A DNA stretch of 24,282 nt from an uncultured Lachnospiraceae bacterium (GTDB lineage Bacteria > Bacillota > Clostridia > Lachnospirales > Lachnospiraceae). Below the pieces are notes generated by a model that saw nothing but the letters and a program-made list of their open reading frames with translations, was not told the DNA's origin and did not search any database. This document shows positions 1 to 7,231 of the stretch, in pieces. The stretch covers positions 1 through 24,282 of the forward strand of contig CALGVA010000029.1 in the NCBI GenBank assembly GCA_937920345.1, written 5' to 3'. Position numbers and translations under genes: made by a program. The first letter of the stretch is position 1, and the number at the start of each line of letters is the position of its first letter.

Positions 1-8
1 AAGGAGGA
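1..8 (+). promoter_or_regulatory. Ribosome binding site of hbd
   Basis: The window opens with AAGGAGGA, a near-perfect Shine-Dalgarno sequence six bases before the ATG at 15. No promoter is visible, so hbd is probably read from a transcript that starts upstream of the window. Confidence 0.85.
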
Positions 9-14
9 CTTACA

Positions 15-854
15 ATGAAAGTAGGTATTATCGGTGCGGGAACAATGGGTTCCGGTATTGCACAGGCATTCGCTATGACAGACGGATATGAAGTCTGCCT
101 TTGCGATATCAAAGAAGAGTATGCAGAGGGCGGCAAGGCCAAGATTCAGAAGAATATGAATTTCCTTGTTGGCAAAGAGAAGATCAGCCAGGAGAAGGCT
201 GACGAGATCATGGGCAAGATCACAACCGGTCTGAACGGTATCTGTGCAGACTGTGACCTGATCGTAGAAGTTGCTCTTGAGAAAATGGAGATCAAGCAGG
301 CAATCTTTAAAGAACTGATGGGTATCGTAAAGAAAGAATGCATGTTTGCTTCCAACACATCCTCTCTTTCCATCACCAAGATCGGAGAAGGACTGGACAG
401 ACCGATGATCGGTATGCACTTCTTCAACCCGGCTGACAGAATGAAACTGGTAGAGGTAATCAGAGGCGAGAACACGCCGCAGGATATGGTAGATAAGATC
501 ACCGCGATCGCAACAGAGATCGGCAAGACTCCCGTACAGGTTAAGGAAGCTCCCGGATTCGTAGTAAACAGAATCCTGATTCCGATGGTAAACGAGGCAA
601 TCGGTGTTCTCGATGCAGGTACAGCATCTGCTGAAGACATTGATGTAGCTATGCAGCTTGGCGCTTCTCATCCCATGGGACCGCTTCACCTTGGCGATCT
701 GATCGGTCTGGACATCTGTCTGGCGATCATGGAAGTTCTCTACAACGAGACCAAAGATGAGAAATACGCTCCGCAGCCGCTTCTTAAGAAGATGGTAGAA
801 GAGAAGAAACTCGGCAGAAAGACCGGCGTAGGCTTCTTTGATTATTCAAAATAG
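15..854 (+). CDS. hbd: 3-hydroxybutyryl-CoA dehydrogenase
   Basis: Cytoplasmic enzyme that reduces acetoacetyl-CoA to 3-hydroxybutyryl-CoA with NAD(P)H, the second step of the acetyl-CoA to butyryl-CoA route. The 279-residue protein has the usual length. Residues 1-20 carry the Rossmann dinucleotide motif GAGTMGSGIAQAF. The active-site Ser of the NTSSL segment (about 116-117), His135 in MHFFNP, Glu147 in KLVEVI and Asn185 in FVVNRI match the catalytic set of the family. The C-terminal dimerisation domain ends in the typical GRKTGVGFFDY. The start is fixed by the AAGGAGGA just upstream. It is followed by bcd, etfB and etfA, the usual butyrate order; thl and crt are expected upstream but lie outside the window. 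Identification is by family motifs and context and is very secure. Confidence 0.97.
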   Translation: MKVGIIGAGTMGSGIAQAFAMTDGYEVCLCDIKEEYAEGGKAKIQKNMNFLVGKEKISQEKADEIMGKITTGLNGICADCDLIVEVALEKMEIKQAIFKELMGIVKKECMFASNTSSLSITKIGEGLDRPMIGMHFFNPADRMKLVEVIRGENTPQDMVDKITAIATEIGKTPVQVKEAPGFVVNRILIPMVNEAIGVLDAGTASAEDIDVAMQLGASHPMGPLHLGDLIGLDICLAIMEVLYNETKDEKYAPQPLLKKMVEEKKLGRKTGVGFFDYSK

Positions 855-858
855 GCAC

Positions 859-981
859 GATAAGCAGACTGAGAATAACTCGGAGAAAGATTTTGACTGC
901 CAGCAGGCATAAATCTTTTCTTTGAGTTATTTGAAGGAGCAGCGCGAACGAAAAATGCGAAGCATTTTGAGTCTGCTTATC
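859..981 (+). repeat. Structured intergenic element, three-way junction, hbd-bcd gap
   Basis: A perfect 12-bp outer stem (859-870 with 970-981, GATAAGCAGACT and its complement) encloses two arms. Arm one pairs 874-881 with 924-931, 884-893 with 911-921 (one bulge) and TGCC 898-901 with GGCA 906-909. Arm two pairs AAAATGC 952-958 with GCATTTT 962-968 around a GAA loop. It sits between two co-directional operon genes and has no T-tract, so it is unlikely to be a simple terminator. It may be an mRNA stability or processing element, or a small miniature repeat. The segment CGCGAACGA followed by the AAATGC hairpin recurs at 2305-2330. Confidence 0.75.
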
Positions 982-1023
982 TTAAAGAGATAGAATAAAA
1001 TAAACATGGAGGAATAAAAAATC

Positions 1024-2175
1024 ATGGATTTTACTTTAAGCAAAGAACATGAAATGGCGAGAGCGCTCTTTAAAGAGTTCGCTGAAAAAGAAGTAAAACC
1101 TCTCGCTCAGGAGGTAGACGAGACAGAAGCGTTCCCGAGAGAGACCGTGGAGAAGATGGCTAAATTAGGTTTCCTGGGAATCCCTGTTCCGAAGGAGTAC
1201 GGCGGACAGGGCTGTGATCCTCTTACATATGCTATGTGTGTAGAGGAACTCTCCAAAGTTTGCGGAACAACAGGTGTTATTGTATCCGCACATACATCTC
1301 TGTGCTGTGATCCGATCATGACTTACGGTACAGAAGAACAGAAACAGAAATATCTGGTTCCCCTTGCAAAAGGTGAGAAGTTAGGCGCATTCGGTCTGAC
1401 AGAGCCCGGTGCAGGTACAGACGCTCAGGGACAGCAGACCAAGGCGGTTCTTGACGGTGACGAGTGGGTATTGAACGGTTCCAAGTGCTTCATCACAAAC
1501 GGTAAGGAAGCTGATGTATATGTTATCTTCGCAATTACCGGCACGGTTGAGAAGCGCGGCAGAATGACCAAGGAAATCTCCGCATTTATCGTTGAAAAAG
1601 GTACACCCGGCTTTACTTTCGGTACGAAAGAGAAGAAGATGGGTATCCGTGGTTCATCCACATATGAGTTGATCTTTACAGACTGCCGTATCCCGAAGGA
1701 CAATCTGCTGGGACAGCAAGGTAAAGGTTTCGGTATCGCTATGCACACGCTGGACGGCGGACGTATTGGTATCGCTTCCCAGGCTCTCGGTCTTGCAGAG
1801 GGCGCTCTGGAGACAACGATCCAGTATGTAAAAGAGAGAAAACAGTTCGGCAGAACCATCGGCGCGTTCCAGAATACACAGTTCCAGCTGGCTGACATGG
1901 CTACCAAGGTGCAGGCTGCACAGCTTCTTGTATACAAGGCTGCTATGGCGAAGGCTACCCAGAAGGTTTACTCTGTAGAGGCTGCTATGGCGAAGTTATA
2001 TGCCGCAGAGGTTGCTATGGAAGTGACCACCAAGGCTGTTCAGCTCCACGGCGGTTACGGCTACATCAGAGAGTACGATGTAGAGCGTATGATGCGTGAC
2101 GCGAAGATCACAGAGATCTACGAAGGCACAAGCGAAGTCCAGAGAATGGTTATCTCCGGATCTCTGCTTAAGTAA
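1024..2175 (+). CDS. bcd: Butyryl-CoA dehydrogenase (short-chain acyl-CoA dehydrogenase)
   Basis: FAD flavoprotein that reduces crotonyl-CoA to butyryl-CoA. In clostridia it forms a complex with EtfAB and couples this to ferredoxin reduction by NADH (electron bifurcation). The 383-residue protein has all three acyl-CoA dehydrogenase domains: an N-terminal helical domain, the beta domain with FGLTEPGAGTDAQG and CFITNG, and a C-terminal helical domain with RKQFGRTIGAFQ and QLHGGYGY. The catalytic base is Glu367 in EIYEGTSEVQR, the position used by bacterial butyryl-CoA dehydrogenases. GGAGG at 1008-1012 supports this ATG. It lies directly upstream of etfB and etfA, which supports the butyryl-CoA dehydrogenase assignment over another acyl-CoA specificity. 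Confidence 0.96.
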   Translation: MDFTLSKEHEMARALFKEFAEKEVKPLAQEVDETEAFPRETVEKMAKLGFLGIPVPKEYGGQGCDPLTYAMCVEELSKVCGTTGVIVSAHTSLCCDPIMTYGTEEQKQKYLVPLAKGEKLGAFGLTEPGAGTDAQGQQTKAVLDGDEWVLNGSKCFITNGKEADVYVIFAITGTVEKRGRMTKEISAFIVEKGTPGFTFGTKEKKMGIRGSSTYELIFTDCRIPKDNLLGQQGKGFGIAMHTLDGGRIGIASQALGLAEGALETTIQYVKERKQFGRTIGAFQNTQFQLADMATKVQAAQLLVYKAAMAKATQKVYSVEAAMAKLYAAEVAMEVTTKAVQLHGGYGYIREYDVERMMRDAKITEIYEGTSEVQRMVISGSLLK

Positions 2176-2177
2176 GT

Positions 2178-2267
2178 GTGTGAAAAGAATTACTAGGACA
2201 ACAAAGTACGTTGTCCAAGAAATTCTAAGTTTCACACTGAAGAATGCCTGGAAAGATGGCATTCTTC
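2178..2267 (+). repeat. Double-hairpin intergenic element downstream of bcd
   Basis: The first hairpin is long and near-continuous: GTGTGAAA 2178-2185 pairs with TTTCACAC 2230-2237, AGAATT 2186-2191 with AATTCT 2221-2226, and GGACAAC 2196-2202 with GTTGTCC 2210-2216. A second perfect hairpin follows (GAAGAATGCC 2239-2248 with GGCATTCTTC 2258-2267). There is no T-tract, and etfB must be transcribed through it. The same two-hairpin layout, with related inner sequence, is found after etfA at 4398-4485. Confidence 0.75.
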
Positions 2268-2289
2268 GCACGAATTGAATTCGCTAGCA

Positions 2290-2338
2290 GGTGCAGCGCA
2301 GCACCGCGAACGAGGAAATGCGGAGCATTTGCGAGTGC
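2290..2338 (+). repeat. Second copy of the CGCGAACGA/AAATGC hairpin repeat
   Basis: GGTGC 2290-2294 can pair with GCACC 2301-2305. Alternatively GCAC 2301-2304 pairs with GTGC 2335-2338 around CGCGAACGA 2305-2313 and the hairpin AAATGC 2316-2321, GGA loop, GCATTT 2325-2330. The core matches 943-968 in the hbd-bcd gap almost base for base, which makes it a dispersed intergenic repeat rather than a chance hairpin. Confidence 0.65.
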
Positions 2339-2398
2339 CGGATTAGAGATAACACTAGATATTATAAACGAATAAATAATATAAGGAGAGAAAATACA

Positions 2399-3181
2399 AT
2401 GAAAATTGTTGTTTGTATTAAACAGGTTCCTGATACAAAGGGCGGCGTTAAGTTTAATCCTGACGGAACACTTGACAGAGGCGCTATGCTTACCATCATG
2501 AACCCGGATGATAAAGCAGGTCTGGAAGCAGCCCTCAGATTAAAAGATCAGTACGGTGCGGAAGTAACCGTGGTGACCATGGGTCTTCCCAAGGCAGAGG
2601 AAGTTCTGCGTGAGGCAATGGCTATGGGCGCAGACAAAGGTGTGCTCGTAACCGACAGAGTGCTGGGCGGCGCAGATACATGGGCAACCTCCACAACACT
2701 GGCAGGTGCCATCAGAAATCTTGAGTATGATCTCATCATCACAGGCCGTCAGGCGATCGATGGTGATACCGCGCAGGTTGGTCCGCAGATTTCCGAGCAT
2801 TTGGATATCCCTGTGATCTCTTATGCGCAGGATATCAAGATTGAGGGCGACAGCGTGATCGTTGAGCGTCAGTATGAAGACAGATATCATGTTGTAAAGG
2901 CTAAAATGCCTTGTCTGATCACAGCACTTTCCGAACTGAATGAGCCCCGTTACATGACACCGGGCGGAATTTTCGATGCCTATAAGCAGGAGATTACCGT
3001 ATGGGGCAGAGCTGACCTGAAAGATGTAGACGATGCAAACCTGGGTCTTAAGGGTTCACCGACCAAGATTGCCAAGGCTTCCGATAAGGTAAGAAAGGGT
3101 GCCGGCGAGAAGGTTGCTCTTGATCCTGATGAATCCGTAAGCTACATTGTTGACAAGTTAAAAGTAAAACATGTGATCTAA
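2399..3181 (+). CDS. etfB: Electron transfer flavoprotein beta subunit
   Basis: Smaller EtfAB subunit (260 residues from this start). It carries one of the FAD/AMP sites and contacts butyryl-CoA dehydrogenase in the NADH-ferredoxin-crotonyl-CoA bifurcating complex. The N-terminus MKIVVCIKQVPDT is the canonical EtfB opening, followed by the signature region with MGADKGVLVTDR and GRQAIDGDTAQVGPQ in the nucleotide-binding fold, and a conserved PRYMTPGGI segment. The frame is open 36 codons further upstream, but that part covers the intergenic repeat and has no family similarity. AAGGAG at about 2383 and the canonical MKIVVCIKQ opening fix the ATG at 2399. It is followed by etfA after a 167-base gap. 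Confidence 0.96.
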   Translation: MKIVVCIKQVPDTKGGVKFNPDGTLDRGAMLTIMNPDDKAGLEAALRLKDQYGAEVTVVTMGLPKAEEVLREAMAMGADKGVLVTDRVLGGADTWATSTTLAGAIRNLEYDLIITGRQAIDGDTAQVGPQISEHLDIPVISYAQDIKIEGDSVIVERQYEDRYHVVKAKMPCLITALSELNEPRYMTPGGIFDAYKQEITVWGRADLKDVDDANLGLKGSPTKIAKASDKVRKGAGEKVALDPDESVSYIVDKLKVKHVI

Positions 3182-3212
3182 CAGTTCAGCCGGACCGTCC
3201 GTTCAATAAACC

Positions 3213-3272
3213 GATCGAGCAGACTCGATCATGAGGGCTGCTTCACAGCCTCGGTCTGAGTGCCGAGGGCAC
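3213..3272 (+). repeat. Cluster of three short hairpins in the etfB-etfA gap
   Basis: Three successive inverted repeats: GATCGAG 3213-3219 with CTCGATC 3224-3230; GAGGGCTG 3233-3240 with CAGCCTC 3246-3252 (one bulged G); GTGCC 3260-3264 with GGCAC 3268-3272. The last is followed by GGTTTTA, too short a T-run for a strong terminator. Their role is unknown; they may tune the etfB to etfA transcript ratio. Confidence 0.5.
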
Positions 3273-3348
3273 GGTTTTACGTATGGGCGTGGGTTGAGCG
3301 TAATTTGAGAGAATACGCGTAAATCGAGTGCGCAGAAAGAGGTAAACA

Positions 3349-4395
3349 ATGAATTTAGAAGAATACAAGGGAGTATATGTCTTTGCGCAGCAGGTAGACA
3401 ATGAGATCAGCAGTATTGCATTCGAATTACTTGGTAAAGCAAAAGACCTTGCTAAAGATTTAAGTACAGACGTAACGGCTGTGTTGATCGGTTCCGGTAT
3501 CAAGGGACTGGCTGACCAGCTTGCTGAATACGGTGCGGACAAGGTAATCGTAGTGGATGATCCTGAGTTAAAAGACTACAGAACGGAGCCCTACGCTCAT
3601 GCACTTTCTTCCGTAATCAATCAGTATAAACCGGAGATCATGCTGGTAGGCGCTACCGCAATCGGCAGAGATTTAGGTCCCAGAGTGTCCGCAAGAGTTG
3701 CAACAGGTCTGACAGCAGACTGTACCGTACTGGAGATCGGTGATTTCCCGTTACAGGCGGTTCCGGGTCAGGAGCAGTTACATAACCAGCTCCTCATGAC
3801 ACGTCCGGCATTCGGCGGTAACACCATCGCAACGATTGCCTGCCCTTACAACCGTCCTCAGATGGCTACGGTTCGTGCGGGTGTTATGCAGAAGATCGAT
3901 CCGATCAAGGGCGCCAAGGCCGTTGTAGAAGAGTACAATCCCGGATTTACACCGGATAACAAATATGTAGAGATCCTCGAGGTTGTTAAGGCTGTTACAG
4001 AGACAGTTGATATCATGGATGCCAAGATCCTTGTATCCGGCGGACGTGGTGTAGGCAGCCCGGAGAACTTCAAGATTCTGGAAGAACTGGCAGAGGTTCT
4101 CGGCGGTACGGTAAGCTGCTCACGTGCAGTTGTAGACTCCGGCTGGAAGCCGAAGGATCTGCAGGTTGGTCAGACAGGTAAGACTGTTCGTCCTAATGTG
4201 TATTTTGCAATCGGTATCTCCGGTGCGATCCAGCACGTGGCAGGTATGGAAGAGTCCGACATCATCGTTGCGATCAATAAGGATGCTGACGCTCCGATCT
4301 TCGATGTGGCTGACTACGGCGTAGTAGGCGACCTGAACAAGATCGTTCCGAAGCTGACGGCAGCGCTTAAGACTGAGATTGCAGCAGGCAAGTAA
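3349..4395 (+). CDS. etfA: Electron transfer flavoprotein alpha subunit
   Basis: Larger EtfAB subunit, 348 residues, carrying the FAD of the C-terminal domain II that shuttles electrons to Bcd. The N-terminal half is the nucleotide-binding-like domain I. The C-terminal half has the ETF alpha FAD signature: SGGRGVGSPENFKILEELAE, SRAVVDSGW, QVGQTGKTVRPNVYFAIGISGAIQH and IVAINKDADAPIFDVADYGVVGDL. AAAGAGG at 3336-3342, six bases upstream, fixes the start. It is last in the butyrate operon: a hairpin pair follows at once and an intrinsic terminator lies 110 bases on. With Bcd and EtfB it would form the energy-conserving complex feeding reduced ferredoxin to Rnf or hydrogenase, neither of which is in the window. 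Confidence 0.97.
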   Translation: MNLEEYKGVYVFAQQVDNEISSIAFELLGKAKDLAKDLSTDVTAVLIGSGIKGLADQLAEYGADKVIVVDDPELKDYRTEPYAHALSSVINQYKPEIMLVGATAIGRDLGPRVSARVATGLTADCTVLEIGDFPLQAVPGQEQLHNQLLMTRPAFGGNTIATIACPYNRPQMATVRAGVMQKIDPIKGAKAVVEEYNPGFTPDNKYVEILEVVKAVTETVDIMDAKILVSGGRGVGSPENFKILEELAEVLGGTVSCSRAVVDSGWKPKDLQVGQTGKTVRPNVYFAIGISGAIQHVAGMEESDIIVAINKDADAPIFDVADYGVVGDLNKIVPKLTAALKTEIAAGK

Positions 4396-4397
4396 TA

Positions 4398-4485
4398 AGA
4401 GATGAAGAATTTCTAAGGCGTCATAGAACGCCGCCTAAGAAATTCTATGTCATCTCTGGAAGAATTGCTTAGAAGCAATTCTTCC
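4398..4485 (+). repeat. Double-hairpin intergenic element downstream of etfA
   Basis: AGAGATGA 4398-4405 pairs with TCATCTCT 4450-4457. Inside it, 4406-4420 pairs with 4432-4446 over 15 bp with one mismatch. An adjacent perfect 13-bp hairpin pairs 4458-4470 (GGAAGAATTGCTT) with 4473-4485. The inner AGAATT-CT-AGG / AAGAAATTCT sequence and the following GAAGAAT hairpin match the element after bcd. It has no T-tract of its own; the true terminator is just downstream. Confidence 0.75.
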
Positions 4486-4503
4486 CAATAGTATGAAAAC
4501 AAT

Positions 4504-4539
4504 GAAAACGTCCGGCATTTTGCCAGGGCGTTTTCTTTT
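4504..4539 (+). terminator. Rho-independent terminator of the butyrate operon
   Basis: GAAAACGTCCGGCA pairs with TGCCAGGGCGTTTTC (one bulge, one G-T wobble) around a TTT loop. The stem runs straight into TTTTCTTTTG. Its place after etfA and before a new promoter fits the operon end. Confidence 0.75.
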
Positions 4540-4550
4540 GTTCAAATCTA

Positions 4551-4559
4551 TGTTACTAT
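4551..4559 (+). promoter_or_regulatory. Extended -10 promoter of the ABC exporter cluster
   Basis: TG at 4551-4552 followed after one base by TACTAT at 4554-4559 is a good extended -10 element. No convincing -35 is seen. The expected start point, seven bases on, is the A of the ATG at 4566, so the transcript may be leaderless. Confidence 0.45.
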
Positions 4560-4565
4560 TAGAGC

Positions 4566-5270
4566 ATGGAGCATATGATTACAGTGACCGGTATTACAAG
4601 TTCATACGGCAGGAAGCAGATCTTGAGAGGGGTATCATTTACAGCCGGACGGGGCGAGTGCGTCGGGATCGTGGGAGCCAACGGCTGTGGCAAATCGACA
4701 TTGCTGTCAGTTCTGGCAGGCACACTGAAGCCGAAGACGGGAGAGGTGTTTTACTACGGGCAGATGGCATGGAGTGACGGCGGTACGGGCAGGATGCGCG
4801 GTGACAGGGAGGTCATACGCAGGATGACCGGCTATGTACCGCAGGAGAATCCGTTGATTCCGGAACTGACTGTCTATGATAATCTGCGTTTATGGTATCC
4901 GGATAAGCAAGTGCTTGCGCAGGAGCTGGAACAGGGATTTCTAAGTCTTCTGGGCATCGGTGCATATAAGGATAAGCAGGCTGGCAGACTGTCAGGCGGT
5001 ATGAAGAAACGGGTCAGCATCGGCATTGCCATGGCGGGTATGCCGCCGATTCTGCTGCTGGATGAGCCGGGCGCGGCGCTTGATTTAGTCTGCAAGGAGG
5101 ATATACGCAGGTATTTGCAGAACTATCTGGAGCGCAAGGGGACGGTGGTGATCACGACCCATGAGGAAAGCGAGTTGGATCTGTGTCATAAAATATATGT
5201 GATGAAGGACGGACAGCTGCAGGAGACAGACAACAGACTGCGCGGTGCGGCGCTTGTCAGAATGTTCTGA
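4566..5270 (+). CDS. ABC transporter ATP-binding protein
   Basis: Cytoplasmic ATPase subunit, 234 residues, probably powering export through the two ABC-2-type membrane proteins encoded downstream. All nucleotide-binding motifs are present: Walker A GANGCGKST (37-45), Q-loop Gln93, signature LSGGMKK (142-148), Walker B ILLLDEP (162-168) with catalytic Glu167, D-loop AALD and switch His199 in ITTHEE. The length is that of a stand-alone ABC-2 ATPase. The start is uncertain: neither the ATG at 4566 nor the one at 4575 has a good ribosome binding site, and a promoter -10 box ends only six bases before 4566. The substrate cannot be read from the sequence. Confidence 0.93.
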   Translation: MEHMITVTGITSSYGRKQILRGVSFTAGRGECVGIVGANGCGKSTLLSVLAGTLKPKTGEVFYYGQMAWSDGGTGRMRGDREVIRRMTGYVPQENPLIPELTVYDNLRLWYPDKQVLAQELEQGFLSLLGIGAYKDKQAGRLSGGMKKRVSIGIAMAGMPPILLLDEPGAALDLVCKEDIRRYLQNYLERKGTVVITTHEESELDLCHKIYVMKDGQLQETDNRLRGAALVRMF

Positions 5271-5382
5271 GAGACGGACGGCAGATGTTACGGGAAGATA
5301 TGGCGGGAAGACATGATGGAACCGGTATGAAAATGAAACACGCCGTGTTGCGGTCGGGATCAATGGAAAGAATGAGGACGGA

Positions 5383-6921
5383 ATGGAAGAGAAAAACAGC
5401 CGGTATACACAGCAGGCAGATAATCCATACGACAGATTGAATAGTTATCACAATCAGCCGATCAACCCCTATGGCATGCAGGAGCGCCCGTATGTGCCAA
5501 AGTCGCAGAGACGGGGGAATAACGCCAGGATTATAGCTGGCGTGGCATGTGCCTTCGTGCTGATGGCTGCGCTGTTGATCGGCGGGATCGTATATGTAAG
5601 TAATACGCCGGTTTACAGAATCAGTAGGGGATTTCGCAGACTTGGCAGGGAAATCAGCCGGAGTAAGAATCCGTTGATCGAGAAGGTTGATATGAACGAA
5701 CTCCTCCGGATGATGGAGGAGGATGGCGGGCATGTGGACTCTTCCCTGAATTTTTCGGCGGAACTGCCGCAGATTGGTCGTACCACGCTGGGAGTAGACA
5801 CGAATTATTATAAAGATATGCATGCGCGGGAATTAAATGCGGATACTACGATCAGCCTGATGAATATGGAGTTTGCACATGCGAGCATCTATGCGGATGA
5901 CGAGATGTTCTGTTTTTCCATTCCGGAACTGTTCCTGGAGAATATGTATATCGAGAATGAAAATGTCGTAAGCCAGTATAATAACTCTCTTCTGGCAGAA
6001 CGGGTTTCTAAGAGCAGGATGGAAGATTTCTCCATAGATTTATTCGGGGAAGAGGACGGAAGGATTCAGGCACGGGAATGGAGAGACGCAGAGTCGATCT
6101 GGGATGAACTGGTGACAGATCTGGAAGCCTGCAGAGACAAGATGGTTTTTGAGAAGGTCGAAAAGGACTTGTACCGCGTGAAGCTTCCGGAGAAAGAGAC
6201 AGACCGGCTGTTTAAGAGTCTTCTGGACAGCTATTGGAAGTTAAACGGAAGCAATGAAGAACTGCAGGATGTATGGAGAGATTATGAGAAAGTTCTTTGT
6301 TCCGATATCAGTCTGCTTTTAGAGATGAAAGGCAGCCGTATTAACAGTATTATGCTGGAAGAGCCGGTTAAACTATGGGATGATTCGGCTTCAGCTGCGG
6401 GCGAAATTTTTTTTCTGGGAGAGAAAAGAAGCATCGATAAGATTCAGGGCAAGGCACAGATCGACGGTGTGGATGGCAGGAAGAGGGAGATTCTCGGACA
6501 GCTTCAGCATACGGCCGGCCGGACGGAAAAAAAGATAGATCTTGATTTGACATATCTGGAAGAAGGTATGAGCGATAAAATTGTGTTCAATATGGACTGC
6601 GATACGACAGAAGACGAGTTTGATATGGAATTTTCCATAGAGAACGGTAAGCGTGATTTTGCGGTTGCACTCGAGGGTAGTCTGACTGATGTCGTGAAGG
6701 GGGAAAGTATGACGCTTGACCTCGATAAAGCGAATTTCAGCATGTATGGCAACGAGATTTTCCGGATTACCGGCGAGATCGATATAGAGCCTATCCATGA
6801 CAGGATCGAACCTTCGGTAAATCCGGACACGGCGTTTTTTGAGATGTCATCATCCGACTGGGAGAAGATTATTGCGAAGCTGGATGACGCATATGGTAGT
6901 ATACTGGATTCATTATGGTAA
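5383..6921 (+). CDS. Membrane-anchored extracytoplasmic protein of unknown function
   Basis: No family recognised. The 512-residue protein starts with a 48-residue cytoplasmic tail rich in Tyr, Pro, Asn and Gln, then one membrane helix (about 50-72) preceded by RR and followed by a large outer part of about 440 residues. The outer part is acidic and looks beta-rich, with alternating hydrophobic strands and repeated D-x-x-M-x-F-type segments such as MNMEFAHASIYADDEMF, recalling lipoprotein-like or LolA-like folds; that comparison is weak. GAGGA at 5374-5378 lies four bases before the ATG. Its position between an ABC ATPase and two permeases suggests an accessory or substrate-contact role in the exporter, but this is inference. 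Confidence 0.8.
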   Translation: MEEKNSRYTQQADNPYDRLNSYHNQPINPYGMQERPYVPKSQRRGNNARIIAGVACAFVLMAALLIGGIVYVSNTPVYRISRGFRRLGREISRSKNPLIEKVDMNELLRMMEEDGGHVDSSLNFSAELPQIGRTTLGVDTNYYKDMHARELNADTTISLMNMEFAHASIYADDEMFCFSIPELFLENMYIENENVVSQYNNSLLAERVSKSRMEDFSIDLFGEEDGRIQAREWRDAESIWDELVTDLEACRDKMVFEKVEKDLYRVKLPEKETDRLFKSLLDSYWKLNGSNEELQDVWRDYEKVLCSDISLLLEMKGSRINSIMLEEPVKLWDDSASAAGEIFFLGEKRSIDKIQGKAQIDGVDGRKREILGQLQHTAGRTEKKIDLDLTYLEEGMSDKIVFNMDCDTTEDEFDMEFSIENGKRDFAVALEGSLTDVVKGESMTLDLDKANFSMYGNEIFRITGEIDIEPIHDRIEPSVNPDTAFFEMSSSDWEKIIAKLDDAYGSILDSLW

Positions 6922-6995
6922 TCCGGGCGTGACGGTGCAGACCGGACTGCCATGCCGGATGCGATAGATTGGTGAATGGACGAGGAGGTATATGC

Positions 6996-7226
6996 ATGGG
7001 AGGAGCGGACGATAAAGATATGATCGAGGAGATCCTGCAGCATCTGGACAGTGAGTCTGCACAGGGTGTATATCGGATGAGTATTACTTTCGACGATGAG
7101 GAGGAACAGGATAAAACCGTTTCTCATAAATGCTGCAACATGTACGGCAGACCCGCATCGGAGACGGTAGGGCTGTTGGATATGTATACGGATATGAATG
7201 CGGGGGAACCGGATCGGAAGGCGTAA
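6996..7226 (+). CDS. Small acidic protein of unknown function
   Basis: A 76-residue acidic protein with no signal peptide or membrane helix, including a run FDDEEEQD and a CC pair. It is not recognised. The ATG at 6996 follows GAGGAGG (6982-6988) by seven bases, a strong ribosome binding site. An upstream TTG at 6969 would add nine residues but has no such site. It ends five bases before the next permease start, so the two are probably translationally coupled. A cytoplasmic accessory or regulator of the exporter is possible, without direct evidence. Confidence 0.65.
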   Translation: MGGADDKDMIEEILQHLDSESAQGVYRMSITFDDEEEQDKTVSHKCCNMYGRPASETVGLLDMYTDMNAGEPDRKA

Positions 7227-7231
7227 GTGCT

